Assembly (NCBI GenBank): GCA_022559845.1 | Contig: CM040117.1 | Coordinates: forward strand, 79,434,559 to 79,498,558 | Length of the DNA: 64,000 nt | Source of the DNA: Amorphophallus konjac | Taxonomy: Eukaryota; Streptophyta; Magnoliopsida; Alismatales; Araceae | Reading direction: 5' to 3' | In this document: positions 12,586-25,153 of the stretch, one piece after another | How the letters are laid out: the number at the start of each line of letters is the position of its first letter | How positions within the stretch are numbered: the first letter of the stretch is position 1 | Program-made: the position numbers and the translations under genes | Notes under the pieces: model-generated | Told to the model about the DNA's origin: nothing | The model's database searches: none | What the model saw: the letters and a program-made list of their open reading frames with translations, nothing else

Positions 12586-15500
12586 ATGGCTGCCGAACGT
12601 GCTCAATGGCGCAACATGCAGCGTACACTGCAAGGCATGACTCAAGTGCTGCAACAAGTAACACTAGGAGGTGGACAACGAGCAGGAAGTCTCCACCAGA
12701 CTTTCAAGAACATGAACCCGCCCAAGTTCACGGGTTCTACTGATCCAGATGACGCTGAATACTGGATTAGGGAGACAGAACGAATATTCCGTGTTATGCA
12801 ATGCACAGATCAAGATAAGGTCTTATTAGCTACTTTTCAGTTAGAAAGGGATGCTGGATGCTGGCGGGAATCAATAGAGGCTACTATAAATCAAGATCAG
12901 GTTTCGTGGGAGGAATTCGTTGAACACTTCAACGCAAAATATTTCTCGGACCGAGTTCAGGAAAAGAAGGCTGCAGAATTTGCTGCATTAAATCAACGAT
13001 CTTTGTCAGTGGCCGAGTATGAGGCCCAATTCTCTAGATTGTCTCGATATGCTAAGCATCTAGTTAGCACCGAGAAAATGAAACCTAGGAGGTTTCTTAA
13101 TGGGCTCAGGCCCCAAGCTATTACTCAACTGGCGCTGATGGACATTCAATATTACTCGGAGATAGTACGCCGAGCTCAACTATTAGAAGATGCCACGGAA
13201 CTGTCTGATAGGATTCGTGGTAAGGATAAGAAGAAACAAGTTACAGGTTCAGGTTCCTTTAAACCCAACTTCAAGAAGAGGCCTAGCAATGGAGGTATTC
13301 CCTCGCAAGACCAAAAGTTCAAGAAGACCAAGCCCTTCTCTATCACCACTACCTCTCCAAATACAGTGTGCAAACATTGTGATAAAGCGGGTCATAGAGC
13401 AGAAGAATGCTGGAGGAAACTAGGAGCATGTCTCCATTGTGGGAGTCGTGAGCATCGAATTCCCGATTGCCCATTACTTAACAATCAAGCCGATGTCGGG
13501 AAATGCCCAGTAACCAAGAATGCTCGTCTTCATGCAATCAAGGAGACCGAGCAAGAAGAAGAAGGCGGCTTAGTGGAAGGTACATTGAAAGTTTGTTCAA
13601 GGAATGCATATGTCTTAATTGATACTGGTGCATCGCATTCTATTGTTTCTAAGAAGTTTGCTGACCCATTACCCCTAGAACCAGAATGGATAAAGTTAGT
13701 TTTGTCTACTCCTCTGGATGATGAGACTGATATTACACATCATTACCAAAACTGCGAAGTATTGGTTCAGGGTAGAAATCTCCCTATTGATCTCATATGT
13801 TTAGATCTGAAAGAGTATGATGTTATACTTGGGGCAAATTGTTTATCCAAGAATCAGGCAACTGTTGATTGCCGCAATAGTAAGGTTACATTCAAGGAAT
13901 TTCCAGAACTAATCTTGACTAGCCCCAAGGGTCGGAGCAGATCCCCTCTTATTTCAGCTCTCCGAGCTAGCAAGCTCATCAGGAAAGGATGTACATCTTT
14001 CCTTGTCTTTGTCACAGTTAAAGAAGCTAAGGAAGCTAAGCTAGAAGACATTCCAGTAGTACAAGAATTTTCAGACGTGTTTCCGGAAGATTTGCCGGGA
14101 TTACCCCCGCAAAGAGAAGTGGCCTTCACCATTGACTTAGTCCCTGGTGCTGGTCCGATTTCAAAGGCACCTTATAGGATGTCACCTGCTGAACTCAAGG
14201 AGTTAAAGAAGCAATTGATGGAACTCATTAAGAAAGGATTCATTAGACCAAGTACTTCCCCGTGGGGAGCGCCTGTATTATTTGTAAGGAAGAAAGACAG
14301 ATCCATGAGGTTATGCATCGACTATCGACAATTGAATCATCTCACTATCAAGAACAAGTACCCACTGCCAAGAATCGATGAATTGTTTGATCAAATTTCA
14401 GGATCCATGTACTTTTCCAAAATTGATCTTAGGTCAGGATATCACCAACTAAAGATCAAGGACGAGGATATTCATAAAAATGCATTCAGAAGCAGGTATG
14501 GCCATTATGAATTTGTTGTTATGCCTTTCGGACTAACGAATGCCCCTGCTGCCTTTATGCAGTTAATGAATAGTATATTCAGGCCTTATTTGGATCAATT
14601 CGTGGTGGTCTTTATTGATGATATATTGATTTATTCCAAGACCAAGGAAGAGCATGAGAAACATTTGAGGATTGCATTACAAATATTGAGAACAAACCAA
14701 TTATATGCAAAACTTAGCAAGTGTGAATTCTGGCTTGAAGAAGTGACTTTTCTCGGACATGTTATATCAAAGGATGGCTTGTCTATAGACCCATCAAAGG
14801 TTGAAGCTGTAAGGAACTGGGAAAGACCGACCAATGCTAGCGAGATCCGAAGTTTCTTAGGTCTTGCCGGCTATTACAGGCGATTCATCAAGGATTTCTC
14901 AAAAATCGCCGTGCCACTTACGAGGTTAACTCGCAAGGAGATCCGTTATGAATGGGATGAGGAATGTGAAAGAAGCTTCCAAAATCTCAAGGATCATCTT
15001 ACTACAGCTCCTATCTTAGCATTGCCAATTGAAGGAGAAAAGTTCGAGGTATACACTGATGCGTCTGGCATTGGCCTCGGGTGTGTTCTAATACAACAAG
15101 GGAAGGTTATAGCCTACTCTTCTCGTCAATTAAAGAAGCATGAAGAGAACTACCCCGTCCATGACTTAGAATTGGCCGCGGTAGTATTTGCACTCAAAAT
15201 ATGGAGACATTATCTTTATGGAGTACAGTTTACTGTATACTGCGATCACAAGAGTCTCAAATATCTTTTCTCACAGAAGGAACTAAATATGAGGCAAAGA
15301 CGATGGCTGGAATATCTCAAGGACTTCGACTTCAATATACAATATCATCCCAGAAAGGGTAATCATGTAGCAGATGCCCTTAGTCGAAAGCCGAGAGCAC
15401 TGTTAGCCAATTATCTGATTCAAGAATGGAAATTGCTGGAACAATTCTCTGAACTCAATATAAGCATGGACACGGACCCTAGATGTGTCACATTATCTCA

Positions 15501-16938
15501 TGTAAGCATACAGTCAGATTTATTGTCTGAAATACAAACACTTCAGAATGATGATCCTACATTAGTAGAAATCAAGGGCAGATTAGAAGGACAATCGGAT
15601 TTCCAATTAGCTTCTGATGGAAGATTAATGTTCAAGAATAGAACTTGTATACCGGACTGCCCAGAATTGAAAAAGAAGATCTTAGATGAAGCTCACAGAT
15701 CAAGGTATACGATTCATCCTGGATCTACCAAAATGTACCAAGATGTAAAAAGAAATTTTTGGTGGCCCAACATGAAAAGGGAAATAGCAGACTACGTATC
15801 ACGCTGTCTCACGTGCCAACAAGTCAAGGCGGAACACCAAAAGCCTGCTGGAAAACTACATCCTCTAGATATCCCTAAATGGAAGTGGGAGGATATTGGT
15901 ATGGATTTCATCATGGGTTTATCTAAATCAAAAAGAGGACATGATGGAATATGGGTTATCATTGACTGATTGACTAAATCAGTGCATTTCTTGCCAATCA
16001 AGAGTCGATGGTCAGTTGATGTCTTAGCTGCACTATACATCAAGGAAATAGTCAGATTACATGATATTCCTGTTTCAATCGTGTCTGACAGAGATCCCCG
16101 TTTTACTTCTCATTTTTGGAAAGGACTACAACATTCGTTGGGAACGAGACTTAACTTTAGCACAGCCTTTCATCCTCAAACGGATGGTCAGACCGAGAAA
16201 ACCAATCAAGTAGTCGAAGATATGCTAAGAGCATTCATTACTGATTTTGATGGAAATTGACATGATCACTTGCCTCTGGTCGAATTTGCATACAATAATA
16301 GCTACCAGGCAAGTATACAACTGGCACCTTTTGAAGCCTTATACGGAAGGAGTTGTCGATCACCCTTATGCTGGGACGAGGTTGGAGAGAAACAACTGTT
16401 AGATCCAGAAATGGTAAGGGACACTACCGAGAAGATACAATTGATCAGAGAAAGACTGCAAGTTACTCAGTCTAGACAAAAGGCTTATGCTGACATAAGA
16501 AGAAGAGATCTTGAATTCTAAGTTGGAGATCATGTATTTCTCAAGATATCGCCTGGACGTGGAATACGAAGATTTGGTGTTAAGGGCAAGCTTACACCAA
16601 GATTTATCGGACCTTTTGAGATACTAGAAAGAGTTGGCGAGGTTGCTTATCGCATCGCATTGCCACCTCAACTGTCTGAAGTACATGATGTGTTCTACAT
16701 ATCTATGTTGAAGAAGTATGTACATGACCCATCACATATTATTGAGTATGGAGATCTAGTGATCCAGAAAGATCTCGCATATGAGCAGAAGCCTATGAAG
16801 ATCTTAGATCGAGAAGTACGAACCCTAAGGAATAAGGTTATTCCCATGCTAAAAGTACAATGGAATAAGAATTTAGAACATGAAGCTACATGGGAGACCG
16901 AGGAATCTATGAGGAAACAATTTCCAGAGTTATATTAG
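12586..16938 (+). pseudogene. G1 gag-pol polyprotein with three nonsense codons
   Basis: One frame of 1451 codons, no frameshift. Domains by residue: gag about 60-200; two CCHC zinc knuckles near 261-275 ([14 protein letters not shown]) and 282-295 ([14 protein letters not shown]); aspartic protease near 345 (LIDTGAS); reverse transcriptase about 500-720 with MPFGLTNAP and FIDD near 678; RNase H near 824 (TDAS); integrase zinc finger about 1036-1080; integrase core from about 1105 (MDF, SDRDPRF, VVEDML); C-terminal chromodomain (DLAYEQKPMKILDRE, then ATWE). The chromodomain would tether integrase to chromatin. Stops are TGA at 15967-15969, TGA at 16258-16260 and TAA at 16519-16521. By comparison with the family these replace Arg, Trp and Gln codons, each by one C-to-T or G-to-A change. 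Gag, protease, RT and RNase H are open; integrase is lost. The start is the first ATG after the PBS. Confidence 0.9.
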
Positions 16939-17004
16939 AAGGTATGAACTCTACACTCTCCATATGTAAATATGTGCTAGGAATTTGGGGACCAAATTCT
17001 TTTT

Positions 17005-17017
17005 AAGTGGGGGAGGG
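17005..17017 (+). promoter_or_regulatory. G1 polypurine tract
   Basis: AAGTGGGGGAGGG directly before the 3' LTR, the site that primes plus-strand DNA synthesis. Confidence 0.9.
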
Positions 17018-20000
17018 TATAGCAACCCTGATAAATTTAAAAGGAATAAATAAATCAAAATAGATTAAAAGATTTAGTAAATAAACGAAAGAGATTGGAA
17101 TAAAAATAATTAAACCCTGATGAAAATAACGCCTCAGATATAGACGCTACTTTACAATAAAACGCCTTCGCCTAAGGCGTGTTTTGAGAAAGGACGCCCA
17201 CACGTTAAGGCGTCAAATTTCAAATGACCAAACTAAATAAAAAGGGCAAGTTAGCGTAACGACCTTTGAGTGGACGCGTTTCAACAAGTAACGACGCTTG
17301 ACAAGGCGTCAATTTAAATTCGATGCCCTGACCTAGGTCGTTAATTCAGTTCAAGTTTCGTTCGACCCAGGAGTCAATCCAGGGTAAGTTGATAACTATG
17401 AGAAAGAGTTCGAATGTATTAATAACTCTATCTTGGAAGTATTACTTCCAATCAAACACTAACCCTATTAGGATTCTAAGGATCCTATAAAAACCCTTGC
17501 CGATCGAACCCTAAAGCTATTTGGTCGATCTGCTGCTGCTACGGTACGTAAAGAACATCAGTTCTTATCTCTTTTCTTTCGGTTGCATGAAGAATCACTG
17601 ATTCTTCATCTTCTTCTCTTCTTACAGGTTGAAGAAGACGAACGTGAGAAGAACAAAGGGTAAGTTCTTCTTTCTTCCACCTTCAGTCAAGTATTATGAA
17701 GATAATACTAATGATCGTATATATATGTTCTCTGTAGGAAAGTCATCTTAACCTACTCAAGAACGTGGGTTCTTCATCGGCGAACGTCTGCACCTGATCG
17801 TGCCGAAAAGAAAACCTATCGATAATCTACACCAAGACCTCTGCCCTTTCGTCCTACTCTGTTGATAACAGAGTACCGTGTCTTCATCAGTTCGCCAATT
17901 AATCATCAAAAAGGTAGGTTTTCTCAAGCAACGTAGCTCAAACAAGTTAAATTCATAGTAACACATCATGCATGTCATGTATATAAGTTTCCTGATAGTT
18001 TCTACACGTTTCTGTAATATTTTTACAAGAGACGCCCGTGACTAGGGCGCTACTTTAAAGAAACGACCTGAACCAGGTCGTCAATTACAGATTTGACGCC
18101 CTGTCCTGTAGGCGTTAATCTCAGGAAAATCGCATGTAATTAATAATTGATCCACGTTTAAAAAAATTCAATAGATATGAAATATCCAATCTAATATATA
18201 TTGCATGACTCGACCTGTGAATTCCTGCTAATTTTCTGTCATGATCATGTCTCTTGTCTCTTGGAATTCTATTTCCTGAAATATTATAAAACACTCGAAT
18301 TCACGACCCTATATAGGTCGTCTCTCACTTGACTAACGCCCCTCTTCAAGGCGTGAATTCAAAAGTAACGCCCCTGTCCAGGGCTTGTTTTTGATAAATT
18401 ACTGAAAATATATATACTGCAAAAATAGAAGTAAAGAATGAACGACCATTGTATACGTCGTCAACTTGTAATTAAACGCCCCCTTACCAGGGCGCATTTT
18501 TGCTAAAATACTGAAATATTGAAATCTTGTAAAAATTTAAAATAGATAAACGCCCTTACTGAAGGCGTTAATTACTTGAGTAGTGACTTTACTTAAGTCG
18601 TTATTTTCCTGTAAAAATGTTTTTACCATGTTTCTGATAATCGATGGTTTCAGTATATCTATATATATATATGTATATCGACACTATATCTCCACTCCGT
18701 GAGTATAGTCCCACGTTTCATGATGTTTTATCGATCACCCTTAATTCTCATTGACATACAAGCTCTCCATTGGACATTCTGTTCCTTTGGACTAGCGAGT
18801 TAGTCATAGAGACCTCCGTAAGACTCCTCGAGCCTTGGATTCCCTCAAGGCCGACTGAGCTGGTTGTACCCTAAAAAAACCATTACACTATTGAATGCCA
18901 TGTCACTCTAAAGGAACATGGTATACCGGCCCCTTATGATATGCAAAGAGTATATCATGAGAATTCTTAATGGGATGATGATATCATGCCATTTGATGAT
19001 GTTCTTGTGGACCTCAATTCTATAATAAGAATGAGGGTATCTTACCTTTGATATACTGTTCATGTGGACCTCAATTCTATATAAAGAATGTCCATACTTG
19101 TTTGTCATGGTACCTGAGTTAAGGGAACCTAATTCCACCTAGTTTCATCGTTCATCGGGATTGTACCGTTGTTATCACCTATCTATGTCCAATATCGTAA
19201 TTTTTTTTGGACTCCATTCTCTCAAAGTTATCCTACGTGTCTACAAGCTTAAATTGTTGAAATTCCATATTGGCTATATATATATACAAGAGTGGATGTC
19301 AAATATACATGATAAATGCCTGCGCATTTAGGGCCCGATCTGGTCCTAGGAGGAGCACCCGAAAGTACTTGTGCCCATGGGAGTTGAATGATAAGGTATC
19401 TGGCATTGTACCGAGTGCATGACTAGCTTGATTGGACATTCCACACAAATCTTGTACTTGACTCGTACTTGACATGACATGAATTGCGTGACCCGAGAAA
19501 GGGTAATTACTTGCTTGCTTGATACATGATAGCCAAAGTTCTTGACATGACTTGCTAAAAAGTACTTGCTTGAATATCTTGTTATATTTTCTTGAAAGCT
19601 CATGACTAGTTCATCTTGCTGTCTTATTGATAAATTCTCTCTCTATCTTGTCATTTTATATGAGCATGCATAGCTACAGTACATACATGAAAGATGTAAT
19701 TATTTAAACCCCTTGCTAGCGCTTGAGATATAAATTCCTACTGAGCGTTCGCTCACTCCGTGTGTTCCCTACTTTTCAGGTAATTCCGACGACGAGGGAA
19801 GTCAATCGGATGGGAATGGTCAAGAGTGAAAGAGATAGAACTTCTCCAAGTGTCATCTAGTCTTTTTTCCTATTTTCTTGAGCCAATTATGTACTTTTCC
19901 TTTTTGTTTGAATAGAGTATTGGATTTGTAATAGTCTATCCATTATGAAGTAAAGGATTGAGTTATCTTTCTTTTTTGCGCATCTCTATTTTGGTGTCGA

Positions 20001-20080
20001 ATACACTACTACTCTGATTGACATGATTTATATAAACTCGTCGCGCATATCCGAGTATCTTCCGCGCTCGGGGCGTGACA
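17018..20080 (+). repeat. G1 3' LTR
   Basis: Collinear with the 5' LTR, but starts TATAGC where the 5' LTR starts TGTAGC (a G-to-A change in the terminal TG). Ends GGGCGTGACA. Most lines differ from the 5' LTR by a few bases, with C/T and G/A changes prominent near the left end. The main length difference is the AT run. Confidence 0.9.
17126..18603 (+). repeat. Array of short inverted motifs in the G1 3' LTR
   Basis: The same series of ACGCC/ACGACC..GGCGT/GGTCGT motifs as in the 5' LTR, about sixteen copies. A few are better matched here (AACGCCTTCGCCTAAGGCGT near 17160 against a damaged copy near 9456), and some are worse. Confidence 0.8.
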
Positions 20081-20517
20081 ACGTGCCTTCATTAGGCTCT
20101 GCGAAGGGTGCCTGTCAGACAGAGAATCAAATTATCAGTTTATGTCTAAACCCTGTACAGAAATCATAGTATGCACAATGCAGTGTATAGACTTTCCAAT
20201 GTCTAGACTTGCAGATGTGAACAACACAATGTATAGACTTGGCCCCTTGAAGGATGTACAGACTTTACGAGCACAGTCCAGTGTATAGACTTTCCAAAGC
20301 ACAAGGGGCTTCAATGTAAAGTCTATACCTCCATTCTATCCACAGACTAAATCAGATATAACACACTCAAGCATTCTCCAGATAATATATCAGTCATATG
20401 CATTCATGTTGCTGTCATTCAATGTGATTTTCTTATCAAAGCAATATGGTGACTCATTCATGTTGCTATCATTAAAACACCACATAATCATCAAAGCACA
20501 AGGGGCACAACACTCTC

Positions 20518-21190
20518 CACGAGAGAGAACTTACGCATCTTGGTTTTTCGAGCTTCCTTCGGCAGTCATCGTTCGATATATGCAGAGTGCTTTTGTTCTG
20601 TTGCTTCCCTCTTCCTGCCACCGTTGTCGTCGGGCTACTGCAATTGTGGCCGAAGCTTGTCATCTCCCTTCTGCTCACAGGCGCATAATGGGCCAGCCCT
20701 TCTCATACCTTCTATTTTTTTTTTTACTTGCATATCACCATCTTCAGTGCGTTGGCTAAGGTCATCTTGGCATATTATTTGGTTAGCTTATTTACATTCA
20801 TATTCTCCCCCACCTTTTGCACCCTTCTTAAGGGGTTTAAAACAAACACACAAGGTGTGTTCATGCCCACTTTGCATAGGCTAATTCTTTTAGAACATTG
20901 ATACTACACTCACTTTTGGCTAATCCACATCTTTTTGTTGTCTCTGCTTGTCTTATAAGGGTAATCAAGAATAAAAACCCCCTTCATCGGCCGGCCGGTT
21001 AGAGGAGGAAGTTGGATCTACATCTCACCCGCTTTACAAGGTATTCTCTGCGATCATCTTTTTTCTTTTGAGGTAACCCCTCTGGTGATCACACTCCTTA
21101 GTAGCATCATATGCTCCCTTCCCATACTATCCATTAATATGCTTATGTTAATTTTTCCTCCTTTTTAAATGTCTATGTGACACGTTCACA
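20518..21190 (+). repeat. E0 5' LTR, right part (R-U5)
   Basis: Continuation of the Tat LTR after S1. It matches the reverse complement of the E1 LTR through CCCCCTTCATC, GGCCGGCCGG (near 20990), GAGGTAACCCCTCTGG (near 21072) and the end CACGTTCACA. No gene; the small open frames here have no counterpart in the other two LTRs. Confidence 0.8.
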
Positions 21191-22316
21191 AATTGGCGAT
21201 CATGGTGGGACCCTTTCTATTTTTATTTTGATTACCCCTCCTTTGGCACCCACGTGTGCCCCTCCCTTTGGCACCCTTGCGTGCCCCTCCTTTTGGTACC
21301 CACGTGTGCCCCTCCTTTCTGCTCCACGTAGCACACTCCCTTTGTGCATCACGTGCACACCCCCCACTTGATTAGCCAATTTTTGAACTGTCTATAACTT
21401 TTTTAAGGAGAAAATTTGATTTTTGTTAGCTTTATACTGCTCTCTGTTTCACTAAAATCAATCAACGACTGCTCAGCGGCCACTATTTGCATAATCAGCA
21501 ACCTCTCACAGAGGCGTTCATTCCATTATTTTTCATAGTATCTGCTATTTTTATAATTTGCGCCTCTCTATAGAGGCGTTATTCACACGAGCAGCGCCTA
21601 ATCCTAAGGCGCTAATTCTTGAGTCACTGTTGACTTTCCCTTCACAGTCGTTCACTGTTTACTGCGATCTACGCCCCTTCATTGAGGCACTATTTATTAT
21701 TCAGCGGCTATCATACGGTCGCCATTGACTAAGACAGCGACCACTGTCTGGTCGCCATTTCCCTGTGTGTTCATAGAACTATTTTACCTGCTGCTGGAGA
21801 GACTTGTTTGCTTGGATTATTGATTATTCATCATTGCTGGTTGATCCTATTTGCATTAGCTTGCATTAGGATATTTTGGTTGAGAGACCCCGTCTCTCTA
21901 CACTTTTAGGATCCCTTACACTCTCTTGGGAAAGGACGGACCCTCCATTGAGCATTCCGTCTCTTTGGATTAGAAATTCCTTGACCAAGGCCTCCGTAAG
22001 TCCTCGCACCAATAGATTCCCTCACGGAAGCTAGGCCGGTTGTACCTTTGAAGCACCTCGGAGATTAGTTAACCCATGCGTTGGTAAAGAGAGAGAAAGA
22101 ACCTAGTTAACCTGGAGATTACACTCAAATTGAAACTAGGACCTACATTGAAGAGAGGGCTAACTACTCTATTAAAATTCATCCTTGCTTAAACTCAAAG
22201 AACGTTAAAATCTTCCCTAAGAATCATAACTTGTTTGGCAACTTGGTTGACAACCTACTTGAGTGCTTATTTGCTATCTACTTGTGTTTGATTCAAATAA
22301 TTCCTTTATAACAACC
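21191..22316 (+). other. E0 PBS and untranslated leader
   Basis: TGGCGATCATGGTGGGACCC starts at 21194, three bases after the LTR, and is the likely PBS. It resembles the complement of a tRNA-Arg 3' end, which I judge from memory only. The leader continues with CACGTG-rich sequence and, at 21470-21770, seven or so inverted motifs of the GCGCC..GGCGC and GCGACC..GGTCGC kind. No coding potential seen before the gag ATG at 22317. Confidence 0.65.
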
Positions 22317-22672
22317 ATGATGCTTCGGTCAGGAAGAATTGTTAACATGGCCAATCAAGAGTATGCATATGAAGGTAGTGAGGATGGTCAATTTGACCAA
22401 TCTTATGAGGTCCCCCCTCAAGGATTTATTCAATATGAGGTCAGGGCTTCATTCAATATGAAGGGAACTACCCTCATTCTCACCCTCAAGTTTATGTGGT
22501 GGACACCACCACTCAAGGGGTTGAGCCTTCCTCCCAAACTCAACCTGTCACACAATCCACTCCCAGAGAAGCTTCCCCGTCGATTAGTTTAAATGAGCTT
22601 ATCATCGCTTTATCCCAATTAGATGATGCTCAACGCCAAGCGGTTCAGGCCGCTCTCAAAGAGAAGTTTGTC

Positions 22673-24867
22673 GGATGGGGCATCAAAGGCTAATGGCTTG
22701 TATTAGCGTGTATTATGGTTTGTATTGGCTTGTATTAGTGTGTTTGTTGATTTTTTTGTTCATTTGGGCTCCTTTGTAAGGCTTTTAATAAGCCATTGGG
22801 TCATCTTTCATGTAAAGTCCATTGGTGGTTTTCATTTATTAGGTCCATTAAGGGGGTTATATCATATTGGGATCTTAAGGCCTTCATTATGGCCCTTAAA
22901 GCCACTTAAGGCCCAATTGGGCTTTCCCCTCTCATGGGCTATCTAGATTGGAAAGTCCATAGGCTATGCATGGGTTCATGGGCTTGTGGATGGCCTTGGA
23001 CCAAAGTTGGCCCAAGATTGGCCCATGAAGGGGGCGCCCCCTATTTTGTCCTTATTAGGCAAGTTAGGTTAGTTTGATTAGAATATGTAATTTGTTTTGA
23101 CCACATGGGATAAATGAGGTTTGACATCCCCAAGAGGCCCTTCACCCACCCTAGATCTGAGGGTATGGGAGGTCATTTGCCAATTTGGTCAAATCCATAC
23201 AAATACCATGTATTTTTCATTTGTTAGAATTAATGAGAAGAAAAAATTGTGAATTGCTTGGAGCAAACCTGCGTGCCCCTCTCTCTCCCTCTGATTTCTC
23301 TCTTCTTCCTCCAATCTACAGGGTATAGAACCCTTCTATCTTTTCCTTAGCCCCTTTGGATTCTATCTCTGCTGCCGTTGCCGCCGTTCGTGCCGCCATC
23401 GAGCCACCGCGAAGCTGCTTCTGAAGTGTTGTGCAGATCTCTGTTCTGCTGGACAGAGGTTCACTCCGGGAATTTTAGCTCCCAACTCCCTCATCTTTTG
23501 GAGCTGACATTTTCAGGGTAGGTTACCCTCTTGAACCCCAGCCTTCACAAAAACAATCTTGTCATTTACCTTTCGTTTGCTATTTTTCCATTTTCGTGTA
23601 TTTCCACCTTCCAATTCTTTCCCTGTTCAGATCTGTGTAACAACAGCTCTGTGTGTCCAGGTTTCTACCCCCTTTATCTTATCTTCTTGGGTAAAAAAAT
23701 TTATTGGGGATTCTGTCCACCAAATACCTCTTCCACAAATTTTCTTGTGAATTTAGGATGTCGTTTATATTTTCAAAAAAAATCACTTCAGATCCCAAAT
23801 TCTGTTATGTCTCTGATGTCTAGATCTGACCATTTAACAGTATCAAATACTTTTCCCCACCCAAACCTCCACCAAATCATTCATAAAAATTATCCCCATT
23901 TTCCTCTCTCTCTCCTCTACAACTTTTGTGAAGATCACAACATATGAATCAGAGGTCTATATCGCAGTCAATGCCAACTCTCAGGAAAAACCCCCTCTAT
24001 CCTCAGATTATGGGTTCTGTCCAATAGCAGCTTGTAAAATCGATCAAGGCCAGATCTGAGAAATTCAAAATATTTCTCTGGCCCTAGATCAATGTATTTT
24101 AAAAGACCTTTCCAGCAGTACCTCTTGTGCATCGATCCGACGTCGGTGCTGATCGCCGCATCCATTCTCGCCGGGTTGTGCGCTGTAGAACAGAAGCTCA
24201 AGTCCGTGGATAACAAGCTGAACTGACCACCCGACCGCCCGACTCGCCTTCCACATGGCGAACCAGCGTGCCGCCTTCCCTGGGAGTGCCCCTCTGGACG
24301 TCCCCGTCACAACGGTGCTGCTCTGGGCCCACATGGCCCCACGGACCAGCACGTGGGTCCCACGTTCATGAGCACGCGTGCCACCGAAGCTACACAAATC
24401 GCTGCGCATCAACCCGAACTCGCTACTCTCGGGTCCCACTTTGTAACCCTTTACCTCCCTACGTGGAGTGGGCAGTAAAGCCATTGCTGTAATTTATGTA
24501 ATTTATTGTTCTGAGAGTACGAGATCGGTCGGGATCGTCTTCCCCACGCCCGGCGCGTGGAGGTATCGTATTCGCTCCTTTACTCGGCATTTGCTTTGTT
24601 CGTATATACTTGTTTATGCCGCTGCTAGAGAGCATGTGTTTGGGCCATTAGCTCGATATATTATTATTCACCGCTGCTGCGAGAGAGAGCGAGACCGTCC
24701 CGTGATCCGATCCGGGCACGAAGTTGAGAGTTGACCACCCTAGCTCACTGCTGGTTCCTCAACCGTGCACGTCCGTACGCTTCCCTCGTTAGGGCTGATC
24801 GCGAGCTTGCTTAGAGTCCGAGGGTCGCATATCCATTGGTCTCGAGTCCGTGGCCCATCCCGCATCA
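22673..24867 (+). repeat. E3 5' LTR
   Basis: Begins GGATGGGGCATCAAAGG, ends CCCGCATCA. The left half is AT-moderate with GGCGCCCCC and a CT-rich run. The right half is CpG-rich (24230-24800). No gene recognised; short frames in both LTRs shift relative to each other and are not conserved as proteins. Confidence 0.85.
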
Positions 24868-24870
24868 ATT

Positions 24871-24882
24871 TGGTATTAGAGC
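24871..24882 (+). promoter_or_regulatory. E3 primer binding site
   Basis: TGGTATTAGAGC, one C-to-T change from the initiator tRNA-Met PBS, four bases after the LTR. Confidence 0.8.
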
Positions 24883-25153
24883 GCCAGTTGAGTCTAGGGT
24901 AGTCTGGTGGAAAGCAAAAAAAAAAAAGAGTCGTTTAAGTTGAGTCTACGTCTAAGTCGGTCTAAGTGTCACATTTGCATACCATTAATTTGTATATCAA
25001 AAGGTGTTGTCCGAACGTTAGGCTACGCCTATCGGGAAGGCCGCACACTTGCGCGAGTGATCTTCGCATCGATTAACTCCGCCACGTACCGAGTCTTGGT
25101 TTAAGTCTAAGGGTCTTGAGTCTAGGGAGTGTCTTATCCTATTCGTCATTTGC

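Larger units (their letters stand above)
9312..20080 (+). mobile_element. G1: full-length Tekay-type chromovirus (Ty3/Gypsy)
   Basis: Complete element with two LTRs of about 3.1 kb, a PBS, one gag-pol frame and a PPT. The 5-bp target duplication ACGTG is at 9307-9311 and 20081-20085. Removing the element restores S1. The C-terminal chromodomain and the Pro-RT-RH-INT order place it in the chromoviruses, most like Tekay/Del. Three nonsense codons in the integrase part make it non-functional, while the LTRs are still very alike by eye, so it is among the younger insertions. Confidence 0.9.
8316..20512 (+). mobile_element. S1: Sirevirus-like solo LTR, split by G1
   Basis: Starts TGTTG (8316) and ends CAACA (20512), a perfect inverted terminal pair. 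It is flanked by ctctc at 8311-8315 and 20513-20517. With G1 (9312-20080) and its duplicated acgtg removed, the LTR is about 1.4 kb and there is no internal region, so it is a solo LTR left by LTR-LTR recombination. It has the G-run plus GTGAAT motif (8342-8354), CTGAG/CACAGCTTG repeats (8610-8810), a CT-rich tract (8940-9060), a TATATAT stretch (9169-9175) and a handful of TGTAYAGACTT motifs (20140-20330). The rearranged sequence is collinear with the reverse complement of S2. Small open frames across the CT-rich part are not genes. Confidence 0.85.

Noticed and set aside
24468..24734. Plus-strand frame conserved in both E3 LTRs (also 29007-29264)
   Set aside because: The two copies share it only because LTRs are duplicates. 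It has an indel at its start and no known motif, and the solo LTR does not keep it.
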